Assembly (NCBI GenBank): GCA_913775215.1
Contig: CAJYKO010000223.1
Coordinates: 1 to 6,974, forward strand
Reading direction: 5' to 3'
Length of the DNA: 6,974 nucleotides
Origin: an uncultured Devosia sp.
GTDB taxonomy: Bacteria > Pseudomonadota > Alphaproteobacteria > Rhizobiales > Devosiaceae
Made by a program: the position numbers and the translations under genes. Below the pieces are notes generated by a model. It saw only the letters and a list, made by a program, of their open reading frames with translations, did no database searches and was not told the DNA's origin. Shown one piece after another: positions 5,861 to 6,974 of the stretch (the first letter of the stretch is position 1; each line of letters starts with the position of its first letter).

Positions 5861-6867
5861 CACCACACTCCCTTGCCGGTCAGCCTTTTGCTGACGAGAT
5901 GGGAGGTCACGACGAGGATCATGCCAATCACTGCCTTGAAGAGGCCAGCTGCCGTCGCCAGCGCATATTCGCCCGTCGAAAGCCCCATGCGATAGACATA
6001 GGTGTCGAGGATATCGATGGTCGACGCGTTGACGTCGTTCTGGAAGTTGATGATTTGGTTGAGATCGGCGCTGAGGAACATGCCCATATTGAGAATGAAG
6101 AGCGTCGCTATGGTCGGCACGATGCCGGGAATGGTGACGTGCCAGATTTTCTGCCAACGATTGGCCCCATCCATTTCCGCCGCCTCATAGAGCTGCGGAT
6201 CGATGGCAAAGATCGCGGCGAGATAGAGAAGACTGTCCCACCCGGCCGAGCGCCAGATTTCCGAGATCACCAGCACCCAGCGGATCGACCCGGTATTGGT
6301 CATATAATTCGTCGTACCAAAGCCCATGGATTGCTGGATCTGGTTGACGGCCCCGTCCGTCGGGGACAGCAGCGCGATGAACACTCCCGCGATCACCACC
6401 CAGCTCAAGAAGTGCGGCAGATAGATCGCCGACTGAACGAACCCGCGTAGCTTGCCGCTGCGCACTTCATTGAGCAGCAGGGCCACAATGATCGGCACGG
6501 GGAAGACGAAAAGGATCTTCATGCCCGAAATGATCAGCGTATTGGCGAGCACCGAATAGAAAATCGGCGAAGAAAAGAGCTGCTGAAAGTTCTTGAGGCC
6601 AACCCAGATATTGGGCGGAATGATGCGGACCTGTTCGAAGGCCATCTTGGCCTCCCAGATCGGCACATAGTGCCAGATGAAGAAGAACAGGAGCCCCGGC
6701 GCCATCATGGCGTAATAGGGCCACCATTGGCGCACCGCAGCGCGGAAGGTGCCGCTCGATGTTAACGGAATGCTACCCGATCCACCGCCAATTCCGTGGC
6801 CGCCAGATACGGGAACGTTCCCATCAGAAAGCACAGCCGAGATCTTCTGCCCATCCTTGGCAACCAT
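5860..6867 (-). CDS. sugar ABC transporter permease, LplB type
   Basis: A 335-aa inner-membrane permease, first gene of the visible operon. Membrane segments are apparent near residues 51-73, 106-130, 148-168, 195-222, 248-270 and 306-325. The EAA loop reads YEAAEMDGANRWQKIW (227-242) followed by HVTIPGI, a close match to LplB-family permeases. ATG 6867 is chosen because GGGAGGA lies seven bases upstream (6875-6881); an in-frame GTG at 6951 would add 28 Arg-rich residues unlike the family. The cytoplasmic N-terminus includes an odd Gly/Ser-rich stretch (21-32) before the first membrane segment. The last codons hold the ribosome site of the next permease, and the two genes overlap by one base. 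With the binding protein, this subunit forms a CUT1-like importer that still needs an ATPase, which is not encoded in the window. Confidence 0.94.
   Translation of the reverse strand: MVAKDGQKISAVLSDGNVPVSGGHGIGGGSGSIPLTSSGTFRAAVRQWWPYYAMMAPGLLFFFIWHYVPIWEAKMAFEQVRIIPPNIWVGLKNFQQLFSSPIFYSVLANTLIISGMKILFVFPVPIIVALLLNEVRSGKLRGFVQSAIYLPHFLSWVVIAGVFIALLSPTDGAVNQIQQSMGFGTTNYMTNTGSIRWVLVISEIWRSAGWDSLLYLAAIFAIDPQLYEAAEMDGANRWQKIWHVTIPGIVPTIATLFILNMGMFLSADLNQIINFQNDVNASTIDILDTYVYRMGLSTGEYALATAAGLFKAVIGMILVVTSHLVSKRLTGKGVW
5868..5874 (-). promoter_or_regulatory. ribosome binding site of the second permease, inside the first
   Basis: AAGGGAG on the transcribed strand, seven bases before ATG 5860 and within the last codons (Lys-Gly-Val) of the upstream permease. 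It fixes the start of the second permease and supports coupled translation. Confidence 0.75.
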
Positions 6868-6974
6868 GATCAGTTCCTCCCTGCCCCCGCTACGCGCCGG
6901 GGCGTCGTGACCGACAGATCGGCGAGCGAGCCTCGCTCTATCAATCGGCACGGCATATAGATGCGCCGGTGTTC
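6868..6974 (-). promoter_or_regulatory. operon leader with strong ribosome site and small inverted repeat
   Basis: The 107 bases upstream of the first permease hold no supported gene. GGGAGGA at 6875-6881 is the ribosome site. A perfect inverted repeat GAGCGA-GCC-TCGCTC at 6924-6938 could be a leader hairpin or a weak operator. No convincing -35/-10 pair was found, so the promoter may lie beyond the right edge or the operon may begin with further genes there. Confidence 0.45.

Noticed and set aside
3993..5995. Plus-strand open frames (3993-4850 and 4844-5995) opposite the binding protein and second permease
   Set aside because: Translations are Asp/Arg/His-rich and lack family features; the minus-strand genes have signal peptide, EAA loops and ribosome sites.
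5861..6157. Extended start for the second permease at 6157
   Set aside because: The extra residues come from a shifted reading of the first permease; ATG 5860 has a good ribosome site and gives the normal family length.

Overview
The window carries one co-oriented gene cluster read entirely on the minus strand, so transcription runs from the right edge to the left. High GC content, GC-ending codons and the protein style suggest an alphaproteobacterium of the Hyphomicrobiales (Devosia- or Rhizobium-like). That placement is a judgement from sequence character, not a database match.

Layout in transcription order: (1) a 107-nt leader at the right edge with a strong ribosome binding site; (2) an LplB-type sugar ABC permease (5860-6867); (3) a second, LplC/YtcP-type permease (4961-5860) that overlaps the first by one base; (4) an 89-nt gap with two small inverted repeats; (5) a secreted family-1 extracellular solute-binding protein (3438-4871); (6) a 177-nt gap with a large fold-back repeat and other imperfect hairpins; (7) a compact ADP-ribosylglycohydrolase-family enzyme of 390 aa (2088-3260); (8) a second, much larger ADP-ribosylglycohydrolase-family protein (start at 2048) with beta-rich, lectin-like C-terminal domains, which runs off the left edge after 682 complete codons.

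The likely logic is one uptake-and-breakdown unit. The binding protein captures a carbohydrate-like ligand in the periplasm and the two permeases carry it inward. The two cytoplasmic ADP-ribosylglycohydrolase-fold enzymes probably cleave a glycosidic, perhaps N- or O-ribosidic, bond in the imported compound or a derivative of it. No ATP-binding subunit, sugar kinase or regulator lies inside the window. The substrate is unknown. The pairing of two divergent ADP-ribosylglycohydrolase paralogues with a dedicated oligosaccharide-type importer is the most interesting feature. No RNA gene, CRISPR array, insertion sequence or phage gene was seen.
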